The notes beneath the pieces were generated by a model. That model made no database searches. It saw only the letters and a program-made list of their open reading frames with translations, and was not told where the DNA came from. DNA of 64,000 bases, from positions 186,001 to 250,000 of the forward strand of contig NZ_WVRE01000005.1 in NCBI RefSeq assembly GCF_013111185.1. The letters are read 5' to 3'. Each line of letters starts with the position of its first letter. The first letter of the stretch is position 1. The stretch comes from Ruegeria sp. HKCCD7303. Lineage in GTDB: Bacteria > Pseudomonadota > Alphaproteobacteria > Rhodobacterales > Rhodobacteraceae. A program made the position numbers and the translations under genes. Below are positions 38,474-47,647 of the stretch, in pieces.

Positions 38474-39364
38474 TCACATCGCCAGAATGGGCTGCATGGC
38501 CTCGGTGAACTCGGCCTTTTCCGCTTCGGTCAGCGGCCCCAGCGGCGCACGGCATTGCCCCACATCCAACCCCTGCAATTCGGCCCCAAACTTGATTTTC
38601 TGTACGAACTTGCCGCTTTCAAGAATGTTCATGGCCCGGTATAGCTTTTTCATCAGGTCTCTGGCCGCCACAAGCTCGCCTGCTTTGTACAGACGGTCTA
38701 ACTCGCAGCAAGCCTTGGCCATGCAATTAGATGGGCCGCAAATCCAACTGTCGGCACCCCAGAACATGAAATCCAGCGCAATGTCGTCTGAGCCCGAGAT
38801 CAATTGGATCTTGCCTTCATACCGCGACACGATGTCAATAGCCCGCTGCAAAACACCAGAGCTTTCCTTGATGCCGATGACACGCGGGTTGTCAGCGAAA
38901 TGGTCCATCAGATCGAAAGAAATATCCGCCCCATCCTTCAACGGATAGCTATAAAGCACAATGTTGACATCTACCTCGGCCAAGACTGTTTCATAATGAT
39001 CGATCAGTTCGTCCTGAGTAGGTCTTGTGTAGAACGGTGGCGCCAGCAAAACGATGTCATAGCCAATATCCTTGGCAATCGCCGTCTGCTCAATCACTTC
39101 GCGGGTGGCCGGGGCGTTGGTGCCCGCGATCAAAATCTCATCTGCGTTCGCGAAATCCTTCACAAATTGCAGCACCTGACGACGTTCTTGTGTCGATTGG
39201 CTGAAATACTCGCCGGTCGAGCCGTTCGGAACCCAACCCGCGACACCCGCATCGCGAAAATGAGACAGCAGGTTTTCGAAAGCAACAAAATCGATCCCGC
39301 CATCTGCCCCAAAGGGGGTGACCAACGCTGGCATAACGCCAGACAGTTTGACGTTAAAGCTCAT
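38474..39364 (-). CDS. Dihydrodipicolinate synthase/N-acetylneuraminate lyase family aldolase
   Basis: About 296 residues. The Schiff-base lysine is in GIKESSG, the catalytic tyrosine in LYSYPL (usual YN-P replaced by YS-P), and GSTGEYFSQS is the substrate carboxylate loop. AAGGAGG precedes the ATG at 39364. The family includes DapA, sialic acid lyase and keto-deoxy-sugar acid dehydratases/aldolases. The pairing with a 2OG oxygenase rather than lysine genes argues for a catabolic aldolase; the substrate is unknown. Confidence 0.8.
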   Translation of the reverse strand: MSFNVKLSGVMPALVTPFGADGGIDFVAFENLLSHFRDAGVAGWVPNGSTGEYFSQSTQERRQVLQFVKDFANADEILIAGTNAPATREVIEQTAIAKDIGYDIVLLAPPFYTRPTQDELIDHYETVLAEVDVNIVLYSYPLKDGADISFDLMDHFADNPRVIGIKESSGVLQRAIDIVSRYEGKIQLISGSDDIALDFMFWGADSWICGPSNCMAKACCELDRLYKAGELVAARDLMKKLYRAMNILESGKFVQKIKFGAELQGLDVGQCRAPLGPLTEAEKAEFTEAMQPILAM

Positions 39365-40111
39365 GTACGCCTCCTTCATTCCTTGTATTTCAGATCATCC
39401 AACCTGGGATTTGCGCATTTTCCTACCGCTCACAGTTTGATTGGTAAGCTCAAGCGGATCAGGGCTCAAGCCACAGATGTAGCTGGAACAAGCCAACTGG
39501 CTGACACTGAAACGACCAGTCAGGACCCCGCAAACAATACGGAAGCAATTCGGCCAGAGTTAAAGAGGAAGAAGCAATAGAACGTTAGCGCAGCACTCGC
39601 CCACCTGTAGAACCGATTGAAAGCGCTGAAATCGGAATGGTCATGGTCGCTCTCGCTACTCGAATACGGGGGCATCCGCATTGACGTTAAAGCTCGGCAT
39701 GCTGATCGTAACCAACTAAAGAAAATCGCTGGATGAGTTGCATCCACCCGCATCGAACTTGCGATGCTTATAGCGCGAGATAAATCGATTTGGCCCTGCT
39801 GACCAGACCCGGCACAGCAGTTGAACGTAGTTGCGTCTGTTTTGAGTGCGAGAGCCGTTTCAATCTGCGGGATCAAACCATCGAATGTTGCCATTGCCGA
39901 TCCATTTGTAGCTGTCGATTGAACGCAATTTGACCGACCCTTATTTGAAGAGGCAGGTACGTTTTTGACATTGCTCGCAAGACAGGCAACAAACGCCTGC
40001 ACATCCGTTTGAGGGATAACTGTCAAACTCAAATGGGTCAGCGACCGACTCAAAGAGACAACCTGTTTTGCTAAGCGGTTAAAGGTTCGATCTTGTTCGG
40101 CGGCTCTGTTC
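39365..40111. other. Long gap without a convincing gene
   Basis: About 750 bp. The minus strand is open from an ATG at 40131 (overlapping the end of the PA14 protein gene) to 39520, about 203 codons. It lacks a ribosome binding site, has no recognisable domain, and its last third looks like random sequence. It could be a decayed gene. Nothing convincing was seen on the plus strand either. Confidence 0.4.
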
Positions 40112-43100
40112 CTACCACTCCACGCGTTCATACGTGTCTGTACTGATTTGCAGAACGTCGGAACTCTCTTGAACCAGCACCGGTTCCGCCATGACGTCCG
40201 TTTGCGATCCATCCAGAGCTTTTTGAACTGCCGCGTCGGTGTCGTCCAATGCGACATCCCAAGCAATCTCTGAACCGACATGAGACGCAGCGACACCCGT
40301 GTCTGGCAAAGTTTCGGTTTCACCTGAAACGTCGGCCTCTGGGTTGGATTGCATGTCTCCAACCGCAATTGCGAAGTTTGATGTGGACGTAACAGGAGCA
40401 CCGTTAAAAGCTGTAGAATCAATCGTGATTTCGCCGCCTATCACTCCGGCAAAACCGGGGGGTGGAGAGATTTCCAGCGCATCCAGATTCCAGCCGGACA
40501 GATCAGCAGGCCCCCCATCTGTAACCATGGCATCCTCTCCGCTGCTTAGTATTGTGGCAGCTGGTAAGCCTTCAACGCTAACCGTCGTGTCTTCGCTGGA
40601 GGGGCCAATATCGATTGCAACCCAAGCTGTTTCGTTCACATCAACCGCGATCTCTTGATCTGCCCGAACAGGTTGGCGACCATCTAGACCTGGACCGTCC
40701 CATTCCAGCTTTAGTCCAGCGCGGCCGTAATTCTCAAAATATCGCAATTCGATGTCATGTGTGCCGGGCTCCAATGCGACCTGGCCAGATTCGGTCCGAT
40801 AGCCGTGGTTTCCGTCGTCTTTGACAACTTCATGCCCATTGACATAAAGCACGACACCGTCGTCCGCAGACGTGAAAAAGGTATAGGTACCCTCCTCTTC
40901 AACCGACACTTTCCCTTGAAAGCGGGCCGCAAACGTGTCGGTTGAACCCTCTTCCCAGAAAGACCCGTGCCCATTATCGTAGTCGATGTTCGGCGTGACC
41001 TCGTAATGGGTCGGATCGGCGTCCCAGTTCACATCATCCAGTTTCCCGATCCGATGGTCTGTGTCGAAAAACTCTGCGTGGAATCCCCCTTTCAAAGCCG
41101 CGCTAGGCTCGGCAATCTGCGCCGCATCCACATTGAAACTGACAGGTTGACTGATTTCGGTCAGTCCATCGCCCGACATGACAATGAGAACGTCAATTTG
41201 ACCAACAAAATTGAAAGGTGGAGTGATGGAAAGCGTTTCTGCGCCAAACCCTGTGATTTCGGCGTGTCCATTGTCACCCACCACCACGCTCTGATGACCA
41301 GATGCCACGACAGAACCTTCAGGCAACCCTTTCAAAGCAAGCGTTGAAACCGCATGCTGATCAGCAGCAGGGTGGGCAACATTTATCGCAATGGGCATGC
41401 CTGAAACCGTTTGAGCCGAAACCATATCCGGAGGTGCTACAAGCTCCGGGCCATTCATGCCTGGACCGTCCCATTCCAGCTTCAGCCCAGCGCGGCCGTA
41501 GTTTTCGAAATACCGCACCTCGATGTGATGCGCCCCTGCATCCAAGTGAACTTCACCTGATTTGGTCTGATAGGCATGTAATCCATCGTTTTCGACCACA
41601 ACCTTCCCATTGACCACCAGTTGCGCTCCATCGTCTCCGCTTAGGTCGAACCGATACGTTCCGCTTTGCTCAACCTGAACCGCGCCGCTGACCTGGACAC
41701 CAAAAGTGTCTCGGGAACCGTCCTCCCAAAATGAATGACTGCTGTTTTTGTAGTCAATTTCAGCAACCAGTTCCTGATGCGTAGGTTCCGACGCCCAATC
41801 GATATCTTCCAGTGAAGACAATCGATGATCCACGTCGAAATACTGCGCCTGAAATCCGGTCGAAATGAGCAACTCAGGCGTGTCCACCAAGTTCACTTCA
41901 AGAGTTTCGGACGTGGAAGAGCCGCCTGCATCCGTTACGGTCACTGTGACCTCCACAGTGCTGTCGTCTTCGTAGGACAATGCCGCGCTGTCTTTAAGGC
42001 GCAAGACACCATCGACAACTTCAAACCGATCGTCGGACACTGTATAGGTGTGGATGTCATTCACGTCCGGATCATTGAAGCGCAACTCACCCACGATTAC
42101 ACTGCTGGTATTCTCGGCAATGGTATTTGGTGTTGCAGTCAGGGTAATGTTGTCGACCAACGCTCCGTATGTATCATTCTCGTCAGCTGCCTCTCGCAGC
42201 TCCAACTGGTCTTCGCCGGTACCAATCACCTGCATGTCAAACGAGGTCCAGTCCGTGGTATCCGGATTAAGCTCGGCCACTAGAACGTCGTTCCAGTAGA
42301 CTTCTACTGTATCCGTCCCGTTGGCCAGACGTTCCCTTAGATCAAGCCCCAGGTCATAGACCTGACCTTTACTGGTCTGGATCGTCTGGCTGAAGCTGTC
42401 GACGCCGCGGCCTGCGTCCATCTCCAGAAGCTGTTGACCGTCCGAAGCCTTGGTCCCTGCCAGATTATCCCAAATTTCCATTCCAGCCTGGCTGTCCCAG
42501 GGACCTGAACCGTTATTACTGAAGGTGCTCCATCGACCTGGATCAAGGTCAAACTCCTCGAAGCTGCCGTCTTGAACTAGGTTGTCAGTGATTATGTTCA
42601 GTCTCAGACCAGTTGGCGCTTCGTTCTGATCACTTACGTCGATGGTCAATTCTTCAGTATGCGAAGCTCCACCGGAATCGGTGACGGTGACCAGAACATC
42701 GACCTGCGTTTCGGCTTCATGATCCAGCGCGATCCCGTCTTTCAGTTTCAATGTGCCATCGACAACTTCGAACCGTTCATCGGAAACGGAATAGATGTGG
42801 CTGTCCCCTTCATCCTGATCCTGCGGTGATAAAGTGCCTACGACGGCCCCCTTGACGGCTTCATCAACTGAAGCGTCTGAAAGGGTCACGCCGCTGACCG
42901 CATCATTGGTGTCTGTGACTTGGACCGTGAAATTTTCCGTACGCGAAAAACCTGCCTTGTCGGTGACGGTGATCTCTATGCCAATCTGCGCTTCGACTTC
43001 GTAATCCAGCGAAATACCATCCTTAAGCTTCAATTCACCATCAACAACCTCGAACCGGTTATCAGAGACAGACAAGCTGTGGTGATCCCCTATATCTGAT

Positions 43101-43687
43101 AAGGACAGAACGCCCACCACTGCGCCATCAGCATTTTCAGCGACAACATTGCCGCCAAGCGAAATTCCGGGGGAAGTAGTATCGGATGGCTTGATCTCCG
43201 CTAAAGGTTCTTCGGCGCCTTCGTGGCTCTCCAGTTCAACCGGCTTCGCGCGCTGAGCGGGCGTGCTGCGGGCTGACTCTGACGCATCGATTGAAACCCT
43301 ATCCTTCTGCTCAAGACCAGATATGTCACCATCCTTTTGTCGGAGAACGGTATTTGTGGCTTTTGGACTTTCGACGTGAGCGTCCTGAAGCGCGTCCGGC
43401 ACCAATGCCTCGGGCAATAAATCAGTCTTTGGGTTTTCCGTCGCATTCTGGCTTTCGCGCACCTGGGTACTGCCATGATCCGTCGATTGCGACTGAGCCC
43501 CTTTGGTAGCTCCGCGTGCTGGCAGGCTGCCCTCTTGGTGGTCGCCGGTATGCAGTGTGCTTCGGCTTTGATCTTGGGGTGTGATCTGTCCGGTTTTGGC
43601 AACTTCGGAAGCAAATGCCTCCTTGTCGCTCGGGTCCTTTGACATGGCAGAAGTCAGCCCCGCTCCACTGTTGGTTGCTTTACCCAT
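40112..43687 (-). CDS. Large cadherin-like/PA14 surface protein, probable type I secretion cargo
   Basis: About 1191 residues, acidic, no signal peptide. Order: a disordered Ser/Asp-rich head (1-165), two cadherin-like domains sharing RFEVVDG-LKLKDGI (about 180-355), a carbohydrate-binding-like domain (about 365-520, LVQDGSFEEFDLDPG), a third cadherin-like domain (about 525-605), PA14 domain 1 (about 608-750), PA14 domain 2 (about 860-1010), and an acidic tail ending ERVEW. Both PA14 copies contain RYFENYGRAGLKLEWDGPG. No RTX nonapeptides were seen. The ATG at 43687 is preferred to a GTG at 43711. It is divergent to the ABC/HlyD genes, so it is their likely cargo. Confidence 0.75.
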   Translation of the reverse strand: MGKATNSGAGLTSAMSKDPSDKEAFASEVAKTGQITPQDQSRSTLHTGDHQEGSLPARGATKGAQSQSTDHGSTQVRESQNATENPKTDLLPEALVPDALQDAHVESPKATNTVLRQKDGDISGLEQKDRVSIDASESARSTPAQRAKPVELESHEGAEEPLAEIKPSDTTSPGISLGGNVVAENADGAVVGVLSLSDIGDHHSLSVSDNRFEVVDGELKLKDGISLDYEVEAQIGIEITVTDKAGFSRTENFTVQVTDTNDAVSGVTLSDASVDEAVKGAVVGTLSPQDQDEGDSHIYSVSDERFEVVDGTLKLKDGIALDHEAETQVDVLVTVTDSGGASHTEELTIDVSDQNEAPTGLRLNIITDNLVQDGSFEEFDLDPGRWSTFSNNGSGPWDSQAGMEIWDNLAGTKASDGQQLLEMDAGRGVDSFSQTIQTSKGQVYDLGLDLRERLANGTDTVEVYWNDVLVAELNPDTTDWTSFDMQVIGTGEDQLELREAADENDTYGALVDNITLTATPNTIAENTSSVIVGELRFNDPDVNDIHTYTVSDDRFEVVDGVLRLKDSAALSYEDDSTVEVTVTVTDAGGSSTSETLEVNLVDTPELLISTGFQAQYFDVDHRLSSLEDIDWASEPTHQELVAEIDYKNSSHSFWEDGSRDTFGVQVSGAVQVEQSGTYRFDLSGDDGAQLVVNGKVVVENDGLHAYQTKSGEVHLDAGAHHIEVRYFENYGRAGLKLEWDGPGMNGPELVAPPDMVSAQTVSGMPIAINVAHPAADQHAVSTLALKGLPEGSVVASGHQSVVVGDNGHAEITGFGAETLSITPPFNFVGQIDVLIVMSGDGLTEISQPVSFNVDAAQIAEPSAALKGGFHAEFFDTDHRIGKLDDVNWDADPTHYEVTPNIDYDNGHGSFWEEGSTDTFAARFQGKVSVEEEGTYTFFTSADDGVVLYVNGHEVVKDDGNHGYRTESGQVALEPGTHDIELRYFENYGRAGLKLEWDGPGLDGRQPVRADQEIAVDVNETAWVAIDIGPSSEDTTVSVEGLPAATILSSGEDAMVTDGGPADLSGWNLDALEISPPPGFAGVIGGEITIDSTAFNGAPVTSTSNFAIAVGDMQSNPEADVSGETETLPDTGVAASHVGSEIAWDVALDDTDAAVQKALDGSQTDVMAEPVLVQESSDVLQISTDTYERVEW

Positions 43688-43706
43688 TTCAGGCCCCCGT
43701 TTCCAA

Positions 43707-43720
43707 TCCACTGGAGTGGA
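43707..43720. promoter_or_regulatory. Inverted repeat in the divergent promoter of the secretion locus
   Basis: TCCACT and AGTGGA flank GG, 20 bp upstream of the PA14 protein start. The 172-bp gap between the cargo and exporter genes must hold both promoters; this is the only symmetric element noted. Confidence 0.3.
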
Positions 43721-43859
43721 ACAGTAGTGGGTAAGTGTTAATCCACCCTTTCGCCAATCGCGCGAATTTTAGTCGATTCCTTTCTATGAACAGCCCTCAA
43801 CTTTATGAAACAGAAAGGTTTTCCACGCCTCTTGTTCCAAGCAATCAAACGGAGCTGAG

Positions 43860-45557
43860 ATGAAAGACAAGGTATTCAGAGGGCGCGACAGTTCTCTCGC
43901 AACCAAAGTGCCTATTCTCGCCGCTTCACTGTCGCTGAACACTGTGGCGCTGATCATGCCTATCACAATATTGCTGATCTTTGACCGGGTCATTCCGTTT
44001 AAGTCGGTCGAGACGTTGCGCATGCTGACACTTATTCTGTTGGTGTCAGTGTCAATAGAACTGGCGCTGCGCTGGAGCAGGGCAACTCTGCTGAACATCA
44101 CGTCACAAAGTGCAGCAGTCTCAAACTACCGTCGTTTCATAAACCAAATACTACATGCCAATCCGGTTGTGTTTTCACGTCAGGCAAATTCGAACTATCT
44201 CGACCGCTTTTCCGCGATCGCACAATTGCGAGATCACAACGCAGGGCAAAACTACGCGCTGCTGATCGATCTACCATTTACCTTAGTTTTCGCAGTGATG
44301 GTCGCATTGATCGGTGGCTGGCTGGTTTTGGTTCCGATCATTGGGCTGATAGCTGTCACCGTGTTCTCCTTGATGATCAAACGTGCGCAGTGGGCGCTGT
44401 TTGACAGACGCAAAACGCTGGACAATCGCAGGTATGCATTTTTGTCCGAAGTGCTTTCCGGAGGCCAGACGGTCAAGGCCAACCGGATGGAACGGCAGAT
44501 GACCCGCCGGTTCGAAATGCTCGAAGACCAAACAGTGGACGTAAGTCACCAATTGATCCGTTTCTCTGGGCTCGCGCAGAGCTTTGGGGCAGTTTTTGGT
44601 CAAGTTTCAGTGGCTGCCATGGGGTTGCTGGGTGCCTATCTGGTGATCAAACAACAGATCGGGATAGCCGAGATGGCTGCTTGCATGTTGCTTAACGGAC
44701 GGATCGTACAGCCGCTGACCAAACTTTTGACACTGTGGGTCCAGTCAGAAAACGTTGCCTTTTCCTGGCGGAAATTGCGCGAAATTGATGCACTTGAGAC
44801 AGTTCCGGCAGTGACCAAAACGCCGACCCCGACCGAAGGCAGGATCACGATTAAAGGCTTTAAACCGGATCAAGAGGGGGCTAAAACTATGGCGTTGGAC
44901 ACTCTGACGATATTGCCTGGTCAAGTTGCATTGGTGACCGGCCCAACGCGCCGACAGATCAGCGCGTTCTATGACTCAGTGACTGGTCGAACCACACTAC
45001 ATTCCGAAGAAGCCTATGTTGACGAGATCCACAGCAGATCCCTGATCTCCTGGCGTGGGCATCATGCCATTGTCGTTCTGGAAGAGAACCCAGCCATTCT
45101 TTCGGGTACATTGTTGCAAAACCTAAGCGCCTTTGGCGACGAAAAACAAATCGCGCGCGCCAAGGACCTCGTCTGTCAGTTGGGTCTGGACCTTCGGATC
45201 AATCGCCTGCCAACGGGCTACAACACCGTCTTGGGGTCAGGCAGTAGCTTCGAGGATGACCCCGTAAACCGCCAACTCATAGCATTGGTGCGCGTTTTGG
45301 CACTCCGCCCGAAAATCCTGATCATGAGCGAACCGACATCTGTTCTCGACACTACAGAACGTGATGCTTTTGCCGCCTGCCTTGCCAAACTGCCTGACAG
45401 GCCAACCATCCTTATGGACAGCCCAGATCCGCGCATGCAGCGACTGGCAGATTTGAGGATTCAGCTTGCCCCTCAGGCAGGAGATAACGTTGCAGATTGG
45501 GTTTCAGACGCACAGGCCGACCAAATCGCCACCCAGCACAGAAAGGATGTGGCATGA
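43860..45557 (+). CDS. Type-I-secretion-style ABC protein with degenerate ATPase domain (first of pair)
   Basis: 565 residues. A six-segment exporter membrane domain (about 15-300) is intact, including IFDRVIPFKS and LPFTLVFAVMVAL as in LapB/HlyB-type transporters. The nucleotide-binding domain (about 325-545) is full length, but its motifs are lost: Walker A reads TGPTRRQISA with no Gly-Lys, the signature region reads FEDDPVNRQ in place of LSGGQ, the Walker B Asp is Ser (ILIMSEPTS), and Q-loop and H-loop residues are missing. Only the Walker B Glu remains. No C39-like N-terminus. Its stop overlaps the next start. It is not decayed: the frame and hydrophobic segments are clean. Confidence 0.8.
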   Translation: MKDKVFRGRDSSLATKVPILAASLSLNTVALIMPITILLIFDRVIPFKSVETLRMLTLILLVSVSIELALRWSRATLLNITSQSAAVSNYRRFINQILHANPVVFSRQANSNYLDRFSAIAQLRDHNAGQNYALLIDLPFTLVFAVMVALIGGWLVLVPIIGLIAVTVFSLMIKRAQWALFDRRKTLDNRRYAFLSEVLSGGQTVKANRMERQMTRRFEMLEDQTVDVSHQLIRFSGLAQSFGAVFGQVSVAAMGLLGAYLVIKQQIGIAEMAACMLLNGRIVQPLTKLLTLWVQSENVAFSWRKLREIDALETVPAVTKTPTPTEGRITIKGFKPDQEGAKTMALDTLTILPGQVALVTGPTRRQISAFYDSVTGRTTLHSEEAYVDEIHSRSLISWRGHHAIVVLEENPAILSGTLLQNLSAFGDEKQIARAKDLVCQLGLDLRINRLPTGYNTVLGSGSSFEDDPVNRQLIALVRVLALRPKILIMSEPTSVLDTTERDAFAACLAKLPDRPTILMDSPDPRMQRLADLRIQLAPQAGDNVADWVSDAQADQIATQHRKDVA

Positions 45558-47644
45558 ACATGGTCCACACGCGCGACGCGTCAGCTTTACTGGAGCAACT
45601 GTTGTTGGTTGGCGGCTGGCAGAACAATTCAGATGCAATCGCCGAGGCTTTCCCGCATCTGTCCGAGGAACTGGACCCAGCGGATTTAGTCCAGACACTT
45701 GAAAACCTGAACGTTCCGTATGTTCAGGCAACCTGCCGTGAGAGCGATATTACAAAGGCAGAATGCCCCGCACTCGTGATCCCCGCGCACGGAGATTGTT
45801 ATGTGGCTCTCGGCCTTAACGGCGACAAGCTGCAAACTGCCGACCTGAACACCGGCTCTATGCGCCAGCACCTCCGACGACGCGTACCCTGTACGCTGAT
45901 CCATATCGAGAAGTACAAGTACCAGGACACGCAACCCGCTTTCAGAACTGTTGCGGCCGCATTCGGCGCATTGCGCGAAATGCTGCCTGGTCTGTTGCTC
46001 GCAGCATTTCTAACCAACCTGCTGGGCTTGTTTGCACCGCTTCTGATCATGGCAGTTTACGATCGGGTGATCCCCTCAGGCTCGGTGGATCTTTTGTTCG
46101 CGTTGGCCGTTGGCGTTGGTATCCTTGCAATCTCGGATTTCATGTTCCGGCACATTCGAACAAGAGCTCTGGCTCATGTCGGCCAAAACGGAGAACGCGC
46201 ACTCGCTGTTGGGCTATTTACCAAACTGATGCGCCTTCCACTGTCACAGCTGCGAAAGTCCGGCGTAAACCAACAGATCGCCCGCTTTCGCCAGCTCGAA
46301 TCCCTGCGCGAACTTTTCACCGGTCAACTCATGATCGTTCTGATCGACTTGCCGTTTGCGCTGCTTTTCTTTGCCGTGCTTGCATATCTTGCCCCACCCG
46401 TAGGGGTACTTACATTGGGGCTTGCTGTTGCTCTTCTGATGATTGGCTTTGTGTCACTTCCTGTTCAGCAGAAGTTGGACAAAACAGCCGCCGACGCAGT
46501 TCGGGCCAGCACGTCCTGCATTGAGGACGCCGTCGCACATCAAAGTGCACTGGTCAATCCTGGGATGCAGGACCAATGGTTGGAGAGGTGCATGCCGCTG
46601 GCCGAAAAAGCCGAAGACGCGACAGCTCGTGCGCGTCAATTGCGCAATTTTATGCAGGCCCTTTCACAATCAACTGTCACGCTTGGTTCTGCCGGTGCCA
46701 TCATCCTCAGCGCCCACGGCGCTGTTGAGGGCAGCATGAGTTTCGGCGCCTTGATCGCTTCGATTGCGCTGGTGTCGAAAGTGCTGGCTCCAGTGCAAGC
46801 GTTTCAATCCTCGCTTGGACAATTGAGCGGACATTTGAAAAGCCAAAAACAGGCGGACCAGGTTTTGGCCTTACCAGAAGAACTCGAACTTGGTCTGGGC
46901 CGGTCTCATCAGAAAACAATGACCGGAGCAATCAGTTTTCAGGGCGTAAGCCATCGCCCCGACCCTTTGAACCCGGCGCTGTTGACGGCGGCTGGCTTCC
47001 ACTGCGAACCAGGTGAACTTGTTGTCGTCATGAGCCGGGGTGTAGCAAACCGGACCGCTGTACTTGACCTAATCTGCGGTTTGGCAACGCCTGTGGCAGG
47101 CGTAATCGAGCATGATGGCATCGATATCCGTCAAATCGCGCGCGACGAGCTCCGCAAGTCCGTAACCTATGCGACCTATGACACATGCCTGTTTCACGGC
47201 ACCGTAACACAAAATTTTTGCCTTGCTGCCCCGACCCTCAGCGAAAGTGACATTGCGCAAGCGCTCGACACCTTGGGTATTCGTGATGAGATCAAGGCTT
47301 TGCCGGACGGGTACCGCACGCGACTGAATGTTCAGCAAATGTCTGGCATGTCCGGCGAGTTGCTCAAATCTCTGGCTTTAGCCCGCAGCATGGCGCGGTC
47401 ATCCTCTGTTTATCTATTCTCTGAACCTACCAACGGACTGTCGCAACCGTGTCGTGACAGGTTCAAAACTTGGCTCAAGGATCAAAAAGCTGACAAAACC
47501 GTTTGGGTCGCCACCGCCGATCGCTCTTTGATGCAGATGGCTGACCGGCTGATTTATCTAAATGGGGACCGCGTTGTTGTGAACGACACCGGTCAAGCGG
47601 CTCGTAAAAAGGTACAGGCGGTCATGAAAGCAATGGAAAGCTGA
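45554..47644 (+). CDS. Type-I-secretion-style ABC protein with C39-like N-terminus and degenerate ATPase domain (second of pair)
   Basis: 696 residues from the ATG that overlaps the previous stop. Order: C39-peptidase-like domain without a catalytic Cys-His (about 1-125), membrane domain (about 140-420, LLIMAVYDRVIPSGS, LIDLPFALLFF), nucleotide-binding domain (about 455-690). Walker A is degenerate (SRGVANRTA, Lys replaced by Arg and glycines lost), LSGGQ is MSGMSGE, Walker B again has Ser for Asp (YLFSEPTNG), and the H-loop His is Ala. It probably forms a heterodimer with the upstream protein. The shared SEPT change suggests common descent in an already degenerate state. Confidence 0.8.
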   Translation: MNMVHTRDASALLEQLLLVGGWQNNSDAIAEAFPHLSEELDPADLVQTLENLNVPYVQATCRESDITKAECPALVIPAHGDCYVALGLNGDKLQTADLNTGSMRQHLRRRVPCTLIHIEKYKYQDTQPAFRTVAAAFGALREMLPGLLLAAFLTNLLGLFAPLLIMAVYDRVIPSGSVDLLFALAVGVGILAISDFMFRHIRTRALAHVGQNGERALAVGLFTKLMRLPLSQLRKSGVNQQIARFRQLESLRELFTGQLMIVLIDLPFALLFFAVLAYLAPPVGVLTLGLAVALLMIGFVSLPVQQKLDKTAADAVRASTSCIEDAVAHQSALVNPGMQDQWLERCMPLAEKAEDATARARQLRNFMQALSQSTVTLGSAGAIILSAHGAVEGSMSFGALIASIALVSKVLAPVQAFQSSLGQLSGHLKSQKQADQVLALPEELELGLGRSHQKTMTGAISFQGVSHRPDPLNPALLTAAGFHCEPGELVVVMSRGVANRTAVLDLICGLATPVAGVIEHDGIDIRQIARDELRKSVTYATYDTCLFHGTVTQNFCLAAPTLSESDIAQALDTLGIRDEIKALPDGYRTRLNVQQMSGMSGELLKSLALARSMARSSSVYLFSEPTNGLSQPCRDRFKTWLKDQKADKTVWVATADRSLMQMADRLIYLNGDRVVVNDTGQAARKKVQAVMKAMES

Positions 47645-47647
47645 ACA

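Noticed and set aside
43860..47644. The two ABC genes as ordinary pseudogenes
   Set aside because: No stop codons or frameshifts, precise 4-base overlap between them, membrane domains and adaptor intact, and a matching SEPT substitution in both; decay by drift does not fit well.
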